DNA from: Gaiellales bacterium
GTDB lineage: Bacteria; Actinomycetota; Thermoleophilia; Gaiellales; JAICJC01
DNA length: 63,491 nt
Direction of reading: 5' to 3'
Assembly: GCA_036273515.1 (NCBI GenBank)
Contig: DASUHM010000034.1
Coordinates: 1 to 63,491 of the forward strand
The notes under the pieces were generated by a model. It did not search any database. It was not told the DNA's origin and saw only the letters and a program-made list of their open reading frames with translations. The position numbers were made by a program, and so were the translations under genes. The stretch's first letter is position 1; each line of letters opens with the position of its first letter. Below are positions 52,955 to 61,572 of this stretch, piece after piece.

Positions 52955-53647
52955 GTGGACGAGTCCGCGATCGACGACCTCCTTTCCGAGCAGCGCCGCT
53001 ACTACCGCGCCCGGGCGCCGGAGTACGACGACTGGTGGTTCCGGCGCGACCGCTACGTCCTCGACGCCGAGGCCGAGGAGGCGTGGTTCGCGGACGTGGC
53101 CGCGCTCGAGGCGGAGCTCGCCCGGTTCGATCCGGCGGGCGACGTGCTCGAGCTGGCCGCCGGCACGGGCATCTGGACGAGCCGCCTGGCGACGTACGCG
53201 GATCGGCTCACCGCCGTCGACGCATCCCCGGAGGTGCTCGAGCGAAACCGCGCCCGCTCCGGCCCGGGCGTCGAGCACGTGGTCGCCGACATCTTCGCCT
53301 GGGCGCCGCCGCGGCCGTTCGACGCCTGCTTCTTCGCGTTCTGGCTCTCCCACGTGCCGCGCGAGCGCGTCGCCGAGTTCTGGGCGCTCGTCGCCCGTGC
53401 CCTTCGGCCGGACGGGCGCGTGTTCCTGATCGACAACGCCCGGGCCGGCGATCCCCGCCACACCGTCGGGATGGGCGAGGAGGTGGCCCGCCGCAGCCTC
53501 GCCGACGGGCGCGAGTTCGACATCGTCAAGCGCTTCTGGTCGCCTGCCGAGCTCGAGGACGAGCTGGCGACATCCGGCTTCGAGGTCGCCGCAGCGGAGA
53601 CGCCGAACCGGCTCTTCCTCTACGCCTCCGGCCGCCGGGCCGGGTGA
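52955..53647 (+). CDS. class I SAM-dependent methyltransferase
   Basis: The 230-residue protein has the methyltransferase core: motif I VLELAAGTGIWTSRL (about residues 64-78), acidic LTAVDASPEVL for the adenosine ribose, HVVADIFAW (motif II), and LSHVPRERVAEFWALVARAL. An N-terminal helix pair (YYRARAPEYDDWWFRRDRY) is a typical lid. The substrate is not known. The start is GTG, leaderless. The stop overlaps the Dph6-like gene as GTGA. Confidence 0.88.
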   Translation: MDESAIDDLLSEQRRYYRARAPEYDDWWFRRDRYVLDAEAEEAWFADVAALEAELARFDPAGDVLELAAGTGIWTSRLATYADRLTAVDASPEVLERNRARSGPGVEHVVADIFAWAPPRPFDACFFAFWLSHVPRERVAEFWALVARALRPDGRVFLIDNARAGDPRHTVGMGEEVARRSLADGREFDIVKRFWSPAELEDELATSGFEVAAAETPNRLFLYASGRRAG

Positions 53648-54312
53648 GCGCGGTCACCGGCCCGGCGCTCGCCTGGAGCGGCGGCAAGGACTCCGCGCTT
53701 GCGCTCTGGGCGCTGCGCGCGCAGGGGACGGCGCCGGGCGCGCTTCTGACCACGGTGACCGCGGACTACGACCGCGTCTCGATGCACGGCGTCCGCCGCT
53801 CGCTGCTGCGGGCGCAGGCCGCCGCGACCGGCCTTGGGCTCGTCGAGATCGAGATTCCGGCGGCGTGCACGAACGAGGAGTACGAGCGGCGGATGGGGGC
53901 GGCCCTCTCTTCTCCCGAGCTGGCCGGTGTGGAGGCGATGGCGTTCGGCGACCTCTTCCTGGAGGACATCCGCGCCTATCGTGAGAGCCGCCTCGCCGCC
54001 GCGGGCCGGCGGGCCTGTTTCCCGCTCTGGGGCAGTGACACCGCCGAGCTCGCGCGGCGGTTCGTCGCCGCCGGCTTCCGGGCGATCCTGGTGTGCGTCG
54101 ATCCGCGTGCGCTCGACCCGGCGTTCGCCGGCCGCGACTACGACGAGCAGCTGCTCGCCGACCTGCCCGCCGGCGTCGACCCGTGCGGCGAGAACGGCGA
54201 GTTCCACACCTTCGTCACCGCCGGGCCCGTGCTCGCTGCGCCGGTCGCATGCCGCCGCGGCGAGGTCGTCGAGCGCGACGGGTTCGTCTTCGCCGACCTA
54301 CTCGAGAGCTAG
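53644..54312 (+). CDS. Dph6-like ATP-pyrophosphatase-domain protein
   Basis: The 222-residue protein begins VSAVTGPALAWSGGKDSALAL with the PP-loop SGGKDS, followed by LLTTVTADYDRVSMHGVRR, AMAFGDLFLEDIRAYRE, CFPLWG, and a C-terminal DPCGENGEFHTFV motif. This pattern is that of archaeal/eukaryotic diphthamide amidases (Dph6) and their bacterial relatives, which activate a carboxyl with ATP; bacteria lack diphthamide, so the role is open. It overlaps the methyltransferase by GTGA and the convergent cyclase by 4 bp. Confidence 0.85.
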   Translation: MSAVTGPALAWSGGKDSALALWALRAQGTAPGALLTTVTADYDRVSMHGVRRSLLRAQAAATGLGLVEIEIPAACTNEEYERRMGAALSSPELAGVEAMAFGDLFLEDIRAYRESRLAAAGRRACFPLWGSDTAELARRFVAAGFRAILVCVDPRALDPAFAGRDYDEQLLADLPAGVDPCGENGEFHTFVTAGPVLAAPVACRRGEVVERDGFVFADLLES

Positions 54313-55916
54313 CTGGCGCGAGGGAGGGCGAAGCCCTCGCCGGGCCGCTTGGCCGCATACATGGCCGCGTCCGCCGCGCGGAAGAGCGTCTCGGGCGTCG
54401 TGCCGTCGGCCGGGCAGACGGCGACGCCGAAGCTGGCGCCGAGGCCGGCCATGTTGCCTGTGAAGGCCCCGGACATCGCGTCCGACACCCGCCCGGCCAC
54501 GCCGGCGGCGTCTTCAGCCGACGTCTCGGGCAGGATCAGCGCGAACTCGTCGCCGCCGATGCGGTAGGCGGCGTCCGCCCGTCGCAGGCCGATCCGCAGC
54601 ACGGCGCCGATCTGCTCGAGCGCCGCGTCGCCCGCGGCATGGCCATGCGCGTCGTTCAGCGCCTTGAAGCCGTTCAGGTCGCACAGGACGAGCGACATCG
54701 GGCTGCCGTAGCGCGTCGCCCGGGCCGCCTCCAGCTCGAGCCGCTCGCTGAAGGCGCGCCGGTTGTAGAGCCGGGTGAGCGGGTCGTGCTCGGCCAGGAA
54801 CTGCATCTCCTCGTACTGGGCGGCCGTGTCGAGCGCCGTCGTGGCCTGGTTCGCGAAGACGCGCAGCGCCTGCAGCTTGGCGTCGGCCGGGATCATGCGG
54901 TCGACCGGGTCGTCTGCCCAGATGATGCCCATGAGGCCGCCGCTGCGGCTCCAGAGCGGCACCAGCAGCCAGTGGTTGCGCCAGGCCTGCGGCCCGGTGC
55001 CGTTGATCTGCGAGTGGTAGCTGTCGTGGTGCGGCGCGAGCAGCCGCATCGCCTCGTCGTGCTCGAGCAGGTAGCAGCCCTCGACCTCGTGCTCCAGCTG
55101 GAGCATCTGCTCGAGCTCGGCGCGGCTCATCGGCACCGAGACCGCGTCGTCGGACATGGCCCAGCCGTGGGCCGCCTGGACGCGGAACAATCCGGTGTCG
55201 GCATCGGGCAGGTCGATGCACACGCGCTCGAACTCGAGGGCGGTGTGGATCGCGCCGCACACCGAGTTCATGATCGCGTCGATCGAGAAGGTCTCGGTGA
55301 GCCGCGACGACACGGCCAGCAGCTGCTCGAGCGCGGCCCGGTGGCGGGCGGCGGCCGATGCCTCCTGGGCGCTCTGGACGGCGATCGCCGCGTGGTCGGC
55401 CATCGCCACGAGCACCTCGAGCTCCTCGTTGCGCGGCACGACGCCCGCCTCGGGCTCGTCCACCGAGAGGATCCCGATCAGGTGGCCGTCGGAGTGGCGC
55501 AGCGGGACGAACAGCGCGTCCTCGGGGTGCCAGGCATCGTCATCGGCCCGCGGCTCGGTCTCCGGCACGTACGAGCCGGGCGCGTAGGTGGCCCAGTCGA
55601 ACTCGCCGTGCGGGATCAGGTAGGCCCCGCCGGCCTCGAAGCGCTCGTCCAGGAGCGGCTCCCACATCGTCGCCGGGCGAGTGTCGCCCATCAGTTGCTC
55701 GCGTGCGGCATCGCCGCCGTGCACCGTCGTCACGACGAAGTCGTCCCAGGCGGGCCGGTAGAGGTGGACGACGACGGTCGCGTAGCCGAGCGACGTCGAG
55801 ATCGCGCGGGCGATGGCCGCGAGGAGGTCGTCCAGCTCGTCCTCGCTGCGGACGAGGCGCGTGACTTCGAGGAAGCCGCGCAGACGGGAGAGCTGCTGCA
55901 GGTGGTGTGTCGGCAT
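54309..55916 (-). CDS. GAF-GAF-GGDEF diguanylate cyclase (copy 1)
   Basis: The 535-residue protein has two GAF-like sensor domains (about 1-180 and 200-365) and a C-terminal GGDEF domain with DPLTRLYNRRAF, the catalytic IGGDEFALIL and the product-inhibition site RRAD five residues before it. It should make cyclic di-GMP from two GTP, with end-product feedback. No EAL domain or membrane span is present. The ATG at 55916 (MPTHHLQQLSR) precedes the first GAF helix; ATG 55985 is also open. Highly similar in domain order and many residues to the next gene. Confidence 0.88.
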   Translation of the reverse strand: MPTHHLQQLSRLRGFLEVTRLVRSEDELDDLLAAIARAISTSLGYATVVVHLYRPAWDDFVVTTVHGGDAAREQLMGDTRPATMWEPLLDERFEAGGAYLIPHGEFDWATYAPGSYVPETEPRADDDAWHPEDALFVPLRHSDGHLIGILSVDEPEAGVVPRNEELEVLVAMADHAAIAVQSAQEASAAARHRAALEQLLAVSSRLTETFSIDAIMNSVCGAIHTALEFERVCIDLPDADTGLFRVQAAHGWAMSDDAVSVPMSRAELEQMLQLEHEVEGCYLLEHDEAMRLLAPHHDSYHSQINGTGPQAWRNHWLLVPLWSRSGGLMGIIWADDPVDRMIPADAKLQALRVFANQATTALDTAAQYEEMQFLAEHDPLTRLYNRRAFSERLELEAARATRYGSPMSLVLCDLNGFKALNDAHGHAAGDAALEQIGAVLRIGLRRADAAYRIGGDEFALILPETSAEDAAGVAGRVSDAMSGAFTGNMAGLGASFGVAVCPADGTTPETLFRAADAAMYAAKRPGEGFALPRAS

Positions 55917-56013
55917 ATGAGAAGCAGGCAGGGACTGGGGGCGTGTCCCGAGGCTCAGTGTGGCGGGGGCGGCCGAACCCGGCAAGCCTCGTTCGGGGGA
56001 ACCGCGGGACGAG

Positions 56014-57666
56014 TTACGCGGCCAGGCGGACGCGCTCGCCGGAGCGCTTGGCGGCGTACATGGCCGCGTCGGCGGCGCGCAGCAGCGCCTCGGGGTCGTT
56101 CCCGTCGCCGCCGAAGACGGCGACGCCGAAGCTGGCGGTGACCGGGCGGCCCTCGGCCGCGCACACCTGCTCGAGGTGGGCGGCGATGCGGCGGACGGCC
56201 ACCTCGGCCGTCTCCCGGTCGAGCTCGGGCAGGATCAGTGCGAACTCGTCCCCGCCGATCCGGAACGCGGCGTCCGCGGCGCGCAGCAGATGGCCGAGCA
56301 GGTCGGCGACGCGGGCCAGGGCGGCGTCGCCGGCGAGATGGCCGTGGACGTCGTTGATGCCCTTGAAGCCGTCGACGTCGAGCACGACGAGCGCGAACGG
56401 GCTGCCGTAGCGGCGCGACCGCGAGGCCTCCACCCGCAGCCGGTGGTTGAAGGCGCGGCGGTTGTAGAGCCGTGTGAGCGGGTCGTGCTCGGCCAGGTAG
56501 CGCATCTCCTCGAAGCGGGAGGCCGAGTCGAGCGCGGCCGTGGCCTGGTTGGCGAACACGCGCAGCGCCTGGAGGAGCTCGGTCGAGGGCAGCAGCCGGC
56601 TGCGGGGATCGTCGGCCCAGATCAACCCGATCACCTCGCCGTCGCGGTCGTACATCGGCACGGCCAGCCAGTGCCGGTCCCACGCGTGCGGGCCGCGCCC
56701 GTTCAGCTCCGAGCGGCGCATGTGGAGCGCGCTCGGCAGGCGTGCCGTCGCCTGCTCGAGCGAGAGCAGGAAGCAGCCCTGGCGCTCGAACGGGGGATCG
56801 AGCAGCGGTGCCAGCTCCCATAGCGTCATCGGCGTGTTCTGACGCATGTCGTCGAGCGTCCAGCCGGTGGCGGCCCGGGTCGTGAAGACGCCGGTGACGG
56901 GGTCGGGCAGGTCGATGCACACCTTGTCGAACCCGAGCGCCTCGGAGATGCCCTCGCAGACGGACTGCAGGATCGCGCCGGCCGAGAGCGTCTCGGTCAG
57001 GCGCGAGGAGACCTGCAGGAGCTGGCGCAGCGCCGCCCGGTGGAACGCCGCGGCGGCCGCCTCCTGGGCGCTCTGCAGCGCCAGCGCGGCATGGTCGGCG
57101 ACGGCGACGAGGCCGGCCACGTCGTGCGCCGAGGGCCGCAGGCCGGAGCGGGGCTCGCCCACCGAGATGATCCCGAGCAGGTGGCCGTCGGTATGCCGCA
57201 TGGGCACGAAGAGCTCGTCGTCGGGGTGCCAGGCGTCGGGGCTCGCGCTCGGCTCCCAGTCGGGGATGTAGCGGGCGCCGACGTCGTCCTCCCAGTCGAA
57301 CGCGCCGTGCGGGATCATGTAGGCGCCGCCGAGGGCGAAGCGGTCGTCCAGCAGCGGCTCCCAGCCCTCCCACGGCAGGGTGTCGCCGAGCAGCGTCCGC
57401 CGGGCCTCGTCGCTGCCGTAGACCGCCGTCACCCGGAAGTCGTTCCAGGCCGGGCGGTACGTGTTGATGACGACGGTGGCGAACCCGAGCGACGTCGCGA
57501 TCGAGTCGGCGATCGCCTCCAGGATCGTGTTCGGGTCGGTCTCGGCGCGCACGAGCCTGGTCACGTCCAGGAGGGCGCGCAGGCGGGCGATGGCTGAGGG
57601 ATCAGGTGGGGCCACGACGGGGTCTGGGCGGACGCCGCCAGCCGAGTCCGTCGACCCGGCGCGCAC
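56014..57666 (-). CDS. GAF-GAF-GGDEF diguanylate cyclase (copy 2)
   Basis: A paralogue of copy 1 (about 550 residues) with the same layout: GAF 1 with DRFALGGAYMIPHGAFDWEDD, GAF 2 with KVCIDLPDPVTGVF, then DPLTRLYNRRAFNHR and IGGDEFALIL preceded by the I-site RAAD. It is probably an active, feedback-inhibited cyclase. The start is uncertain: the frame is open to 57864 but that overlaps the divergent propeller gene; GTG 57666 avoids the overlap and GTG 57615 sits right before the first GAF helix. It lies 97 bp upstream of copy 1 in the same direction. Confidence 0.85.
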   Translation of the reverse strand: MRAGSTDSAGGVRPDPVVAPPDPSAIARLRALLDVTRLVRAETDPNTILEAIADSIATSLGFATVVINTYRPAWNDFRVTAVYGSDEARRTLLGDTLPWEGWEPLLDDRFALGGAYMIPHGAFDWEDDVGARYIPDWEPSASPDAWHPDDELFVPMRHTDGHLLGIISVGEPRSGLRPSAHDVAGLVAVADHAALALQSAQEAAAAAFHRAALRQLLQVSSRLTETLSAGAILQSVCEGISEALGFDKVCIDLPDPVTGVFTTRAATGWTLDDMRQNTPMTLWELAPLLDPPFERQGCFLLSLEQATARLPSALHMRRSELNGRGPHAWDRHWLAVPMYDRDGEVIGLIWADDPRSRLLPSTELLQALRVFANQATAALDSASRFEEMRYLAEHDPLTRLYNRRAFNHRLRVEASRSRRYGSPFALVVLDVDGFKGINDVHGHLAGDAALARVADLLGHLLRAADAAFRIGGDEFALILPELDRETAEVAVRRIAAHLEQVCAAEGRPVTASFGVAVFGGDGNDPEALLRAADAAMYAAKRSGERVRLAA

Positions 57667-57697
57667 AGGCGTGCCGTCCTCTAGTTTTGTCGGGTGA

Positions 57698-58537
57698 ATG
57701 ACCGGATCGGTTGAGCGGTTTCGCGCGTTCGCGCTGATCGTCCTACTCCTGGCGGCCGCGTGCACCCCCCGCGCGGGGGAGCCCTCGGTGACCATGCCGG
57801 CGACCGCGTCGGGGCTCGCGGTCGCCCCCGACTTCTCCGGGACGATCTGGGCGGCGACCGGCAAGCGGGTCTACCGCTCCCATGACGGCGGCCACAGCTG
57901 GCGGGTCGTGCCCGGCCGCGGCGGCGCGACCGGCGTCGCCTTCCTCTCGACGCGGGTCGTGACGGTGGGCGCGCGCGGCGTCCAGACGGGCGGCTTCGGC
58001 GCGGCCACGCTGCGCGCGCCGCGCCCCGTCGGCGTGCCGCTCGTGGCGGTCGCGACGCCGTACTACCGCACGAGCCGCCTCTACGGGATCGACGCCCAGG
58101 GCCGGCTGTGGGTCTCGGTGCGAAACGCCGCCCGGTGGGGGCGGCTGCGGGCGGCCGGGCTGCCGGCCGGGGCCGTGGCGATCGCGGCGATCCGCGACGA
58201 CGTCCACAAGCCCGACACGATCTACGTCGCCTGCGGAGCCGACGGCCTGTGGCGCTCACGCGACTTCGGCGCCACGTTCCAGCGGGTCGCCGCCGCCGGC
58301 CGGGCGACGGCGGTCGCGGCGACCACCGACGACCAGCGCCTGCTGCTGGTCGCCTCGCCGCAGGGGATCGAGCTCTCGCGCAACCGCGGGCACACGTTCA
58401 CGCACACCTCGAGCGCGGGCGACGTGCGTGCGATCGCGTTCGATCTGCGCAATTGGCGGCTGGCCTACGCGTCGACGTCCGGCGGGCGGCTGCTGCGCTC
58501 GGACGACGGCGGCCGCAGCTGGGACACCGGTTCCTAG
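57698..58537 (+). CDS. BNR-type beta-propeller lipoprotein
   Basis: The 279-residue protein has a lipoprotein signal (FALIVLLLAAACT, lipobox AAAC), then repeated Asp-box blades: VYRSHDGGHSWRVV, LWRSRDFGATFQRV, LLRSDDGGRSWDTG. It is a smaller relative of the YCF48-like protein at 48860-49927. It is probably anchored on the outer membrane-facing side. A TAGTTT box lies 10 nt before the ATG. It is divergent from the cyclase gene and overlaps the convergent thioesterase by 4 bp. Confidence 0.8.
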   Translation: MTGSVERFRAFALIVLLLAAACTPRAGEPSVTMPATASGLAVAPDFSGTIWAATGKRVYRSHDGGHSWRVVPGRGGATGVAFLSTRVVTVGARGVQTGGFGAATLRAPRPVGVPLVAVATPYYRTSRLYGIDAQGRLWVSVRNAARWGRLRAAGLPAGAVAIAAIRDDVHKPDTIYVACGADGLWRSRDFGATFQRVAAAGRATAVAATTDDQRLLLVASPQGIELSRNRGHTFTHTSSAGDVRAIAFDLRNWRLAYASTSGGRLLRSDDGGRSWDTGS

Positions 58538-58941
58538 CGGTCGGTCTCGCGCACGGCCTGGACGAGCCACTCCGGCACCCGCACGGCTCGCATGCGGGCC
58601 CGGTCGACGCAGGCGTGGCGGGTCTCGCCGCGTGTGCAGACGCCCTCGGCGTCGTGCAGCTCGTAGCCGAACGTGAACGTCGCGCCGCGGATGCCGACGC
58701 AATCGCACTCGATCGTGAACGTGGTGTCGAACGTCAGCGGGCGCAGGTAGGAGATGCGCGCTTCGACGACGACCATGTCCATCCCGCCCGAATGCACGTC
58801 GGCGTAGCTGTGGCCGAGCTCGCGCAGATATTCGATGCGGCCCACCTCGAACCAGGCCAGGTAGGCGCCGTTGTTGGCGACGCCCATGGCATCGGTCTCG
58901 GAGAACCGCACCCGCATGGGCACGGACGTGCGATGGCTCAC
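58534..58941 (-). CDS. 4HBT/YbgC-type acyl-CoA thioesterase
   Basis: The 135-residue protein has the hot-dog fold signature: MRVRFSETDAMGVANNGAYLAWFEVGRIEYLRELG, where the Asp (TDAMG) is catalytic and NN (usually H/NN) is part of the 4HBT motif, then ISYLRPLTFDTTFTIEC. It hydrolyses an acyl-CoA. The start is GTG at 58941, overlapping the stop of the upstream gene as GTGA; the longer frame upstream is low-complexity sequence antisense to nothing conserved. Confidence 0.85.
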   Translation of the reverse strand: MSHRTSVPMRVRFSETDAMGVANNGAYLAWFEVGRIEYLRELGHSYADVHSGGMDMVVVEARISYLRPLTFDTTFTIECDCVGIRGATFTFGYELHDAEGVCTRGETRHACVDRARMRAVRVPEWLVQAVRETDR

Positions 58942-59483
58942 CAGCGGCCGCGCAGCCCTCGGCGGAGGAGCCGGATGCCGTCGTCGGCCGCCTGGCGGGC
59001 CGCCGGAAGCGCCGGGTGATCGGCGATGCGCGGGCGGGCGATGCCCCGCTCGGTCGCCCGGATCGAGATCCAGTCGCCGGCGGCGCTGCCGAGCTCGCGG
59101 GCGACGCCGCGGCGGCGCGAGTCGAGCATCCAGATCCCGGTCGCGAGCATCGTCTGGCGGGCGAACGGGCGCTTGCCGAGCGGCAGCTTCGTCAGCGCCA
59201 CCTCGGCGATCAGCAGCTGGCCGACCTCGGTCTGGGCCATGTCGCCGAGCGCGGACACGGCCGACTTGAACCGGCGGCCGGTGTGGTGGCGGCGGGCGCG
59301 CTGGGCGGCGTCGAGCTCCGTCGCGCCGTCCACGAACTCGCCCGCACCGGAGGAAGAGTCGGCGGCGGTGACCCAGGCCCGCCAGCCGCTCTCGCCCCAC
59401 GGCTGCAGCGAGAGCTCCAGCCCGCGCTGGGCGAACCAGCGCCGGATGGCTTCGAGCTCCGTGGAGCTGTCGTTCCAGGTCAC
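58938..59483 (-). CDS. hypothetical protein (181 aa)
   Basis: No family recognised. The N-terminus (WNDSSTELEAIRRWFAQRG) is helical, the middle has GEFVDGATELDAAQRARRHH, and the C-terminus is Arg/Ala-rich (AARQAADDGIRLLRRGLRGRW). The protein is soluble, without signal or metal motifs. It is supported by a leaderless promoter (TATCGT exactly 6 nt before the GTG at 59483) and by GTGA coupling to the thioesterase gene. Confidence 0.6.
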   Translation of the reverse strand: MTWNDSSTELEAIRRWFAQRGLELSLQPWGESGWRAWVTAADSSSGAGEFVDGATELDAAQRARRHHTGRRFKSAVSALGDMAQTEVGQLLIAEVALTKLPLGKRPFARQTMLATGIWMLDSRRRGVARELGSAAGDWISIRATERGIARPRIADHPALPAARQAADDGIRLLRRGLRGRW

Positions 59484-59489
59484 ACCCGA

Positions 59490-59495
59490 ACGATA
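59490..59495 (-). promoter_or_regulatory. -10 box TATCGT of a leaderless promoter
   Basis: On the minus strand TATCGT is followed by 6 nt and the GTG of the 181-residue hypothetical gene at 59483. It would initiate the hypothetical-thioesterase operon. Confidence 0.5.
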
Positions 59496-59590
59496 CCCAG
59501 ACGGATGCCGCTTCCGGGGGGTGGCAGTCCAGCCGACCGCGTTGGTACCGTTTGTAAGGAAACCTGGAAGAGGTAGGGAGGGCCCCCTCA

Positions 59591-59917
59591 ATGGACGACC
59601 GCAAAACGATCATCGACCGGGTCTTGGAGGCGCGGGACGCGACGGTGAACCGCGTGCAGCAGGGTGTCCAGACTCCGAGCGTCTCCGCCACCAAGGAGCG
59701 CGCACGTGCTGCCGGCCAGCGCGCCCAGACAGCCGCGCTCCAGCAGCTGCACCTGGCGACCCGCGACGACGTCGCCCGCCTGCAGGCCTCGCTCGACCGG
59801 ATCGAGGCCGCGGTGAACGACCTGGCCAAGCGCATGCCCGAGGAGAAGCCCGCCGCCCGGCCGCGCGCAGCCCGCACGACCCGCGCGAAGCCGAAGACCT
59901 CGAGCGCCTCGAGCTAG
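59591..59917 (+). CDS. small phasin-like coiled-coil protein (tentative)
   Basis: The 108-residue protein begins MDDRKTIIDRVLEARDATVN and contains a coiled-coil region (QLHLATRDDVARLQASLDRIEAAVNDLAKRM) of the type found in phasins and PHA-granule-associated proteins. A Lys/Arg/Ala-rich tail (RPRAARTTRAKPKTSSASS) could bind nucleic acid or polyanions. The GGGAGGG upstream is a good ribosome-binding site, so this gene is leadered. Family assignment is tentative. It converges on the lipid-kinase gene with a 4-bp overlap. Confidence 0.5.
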   Translation: MDDRKTIIDRVLEARDATVNRVQQGVQTPSVSATKERARAAGQRAQTAALQQLHLATRDDVARLQASLDRIEAAVNDLAKRMPEEKPAARPRAARTTRAKPKTSSASS

Positions 59918-60840
59918 ATCTCGGCCGGGACGCGGAGGCGGATCGCCGCCGGCACGACTTCGAAGGTCGCCGGCGTCACACCCGGCTGCTCGCCGTCGGC
60001 CTCGATCGGCAGCGGCGTCTCCGGCTCGACGACCACCCGCACGGCGCGGCTGAAGTCGCTCTTGGGGTGGTTCACGTGCGTGCCCCGGTAGAGCTTGTGC
60101 AGGGTCATCGCCAGGTCGAGCTTGCCGACGTCGCCCCACACGAGCACGTCGAGCATGCCGTCGTCGGGCTCGGCCATCGGCAGGATCTTCATCCCGCCCG
60201 CGAAGTAGCGGCAGTTGCCGACGATCACATTGTTCGAGACCTGGTCGAGCTCGCGCTCGTCGATCTGCACGCGGAACCGGCTGTTCTTGTGGCCGAAGAA
60301 TCCCGCGATCGCTCCCCAGGCGAAGGCGACGGTCGCGCCGAGCGGCTTCCCCGACCGGTTCACCCGCTCGGCCACCTCGCCGGTCAGCCCCGCGCTCGAG
60401 ATGTTGCAGAAGAGGCGCGACTCCTGGCCGCCCCCGTGCGCGGTGTACGTCACGCGGCCGAGGTCGACCGTCCGAGTGGCCCCCTTCGCGGCGACCTCGA
60501 GCGCGGCGTCCGTGCGCTTCGGGATCCGGAACGTGCGGGCGAAGTCACAGCCGCTGCCGCGCATGACGACGGCGAGCGCGGCGGCCGCCGACACCGGCTG
60601 CCCGTCGGCGTAGAAGCCGTTCACGGTCTCGGACACCGTGCCGTCGCCGCCGACCGTCACGATCAGCTCGGCGCCCTCGAGCAGCGCCGCGCGGGCGAGC
60701 TCGGCGGCGTGGCCGGGCGCCTCGGTCAGGCGCGTGTCGACGTCGAGCCCGTGCTCGCGGGCGCGGCCGGCGATCGCCGGCCAGGCCTTGGCGGTCCGCC
60801 CGCTGTCGGACGCCGGGTTCACGATCATCACGGCCCGCAC
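59914..60840 (-). CDS. diacylglycerol kinase-family lipid kinase
   Basis: The 308-residue protein has the DAGK catalytic domain: MIVNPASDSGRTAK (nucleotide-binding start), LIVTVGGDGTVSETVNG (the GGDGT signature), then a beta-sandwich C-terminus. Family members include YegS-like and DgkB-like kinases that phosphorylate diacylglycerol or related lipids with ATP. The lipid here is unknown. Its start lies 7 bp downstream of the deoD stop on the same strand, suggesting one operon. Confidence 0.9.
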   Translation of the reverse strand: MRAVMIVNPASDSGRTAKAWPAIAGRAREHGLDVDTRLTEAPGHAAELARAALLEGAELIVTVGGDGTVSETVNGFYADGQPVSAAAALAVVMRGSGCDFARTFRIPKRTDAALEVAAKGATRTVDLGRVTYTAHGGGQESRLFCNISSAGLTGEVAERVNRSGKPLGATVAFAWGAIAGFFGHKNSRFRVQIDERELDQVSNNVIVGNCRYFAGGMKILPMAEPDDGMLDVLVWGDVGKLDLAMTLHKLYRGTHVNHPKSDFSRAVRVVVEPETPLPIEADGEQPGVTPATFEVVPAAIRLRVPAEI

Positions 60841-60847
60841 GGCCGGA

Positions 60848-61561
60848 TCAGCGCTCGTCCACGGCCGCCCGCAGCGCGAGCCGTGTCATCCGCTCCACTG
60901 CGGCCGCGAGCTCGTCGTCCGAGATCCGGGTGAAGTCCTCGCCCGAGATGATGTCGGACACGGTCAAGAGGCATGCGCCCTCGACGCCTCGGATCGCGGC
61001 GATCGTGAACAGGACGGCCGCCTCCATCTCCACGGCGAGCACGCCCCGTTCGGCCCAGCGCTTGTGCCGGCCGGGATCGGGGTCGTAGAACGTGTCCGAG
61101 CTCGCGATCGCGCCGACGTGCGGGCGCAGCTCGAGGCCCTTGGCGGCGTGGATCAGCCCGTGGGTGACGCCGAAGTGCGCGGTGGGTGCGTGCGCCTCGC
61201 CGCCGGTGTAGCGAAGTGCCGTCGAGTCGCCGGGCACGGCCGAGAGCGCGACGACGAGGTCGCCGAGGCGCAGGTCGGGCTGCAGGCCGCCGCACGTGCC
61301 CACCCGGATCAGGCGGCGGGCGCCGAGCTGGATCAGCTCCTCGATCACGATCGCGGCGCTGGGGCATCCCATGCCGGTCGACTGCACCGAGACGGGCTTG
61401 CCGTCGAAGCTGCCCGTGTAGCCGAGCATGCCCCGCTCGCCGTTCACCTGGCGGGCGTCGTCCAGGAAGTCGCGCGCGATCCGCTCGGCCCGCAGCGGGT
61501 CGCCCGGGAGGAGCACGGCGGGCGCGTAGTCGCCCTGGTTCGCGCGGAGGTGGATCGGCAC
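60848..61561 (-). CDS. deoD: DeoD-type purine nucleoside phosphorylase
   Basis: The 237-residue protein is a nucleoside phosphorylase of the DeoD/uridine-phosphorylase group. Blocks: VLLPGDPLRAERIA, QSTGMGCPSAAIVIEEL, RVGTCGGLQPDLRLGD (substrate loop), EMEAAVLFTIAAI with Met-Glu ligand residues, and LTVSDIISGEDF. It catalyses phosphorolysis of purine (or uridine) nucleosides. I favour DeoD but uridine phosphorylase is possible. The start is GTG at 61561, 11 bp downstream of the methyltransferase stop. Confidence 0.85.
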   Translation of the reverse strand: MPIHLRANQGDYAPAVLLPGDPLRAERIARDFLDDARQVNGERGMLGYTGSFDGKPVSVQSTGMGCPSAAIVIEELIQLGARRLIRVGTCGGLQPDLRLGDLVVALSAVPGDSTALRYTGGEAHAPTAHFGVTHGLIHAAKGLELRPHVGAIASSDTFYDPDPGRHKRWAERGVLAVEMEAAVLFTIAAIRGVEGACLLTVSDIISGEDFTRISDDELAAAVERMTRLALRAAVDER

Positions 61562-61572
61562 GGCCGCAGAGC

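Noticed and set aside
57667-57864. Extension of the second cyclase to 57864
   Set aside because: It overlaps the divergent propeller lipoprotein and encodes a low-complexity stretch with no domain similarity.
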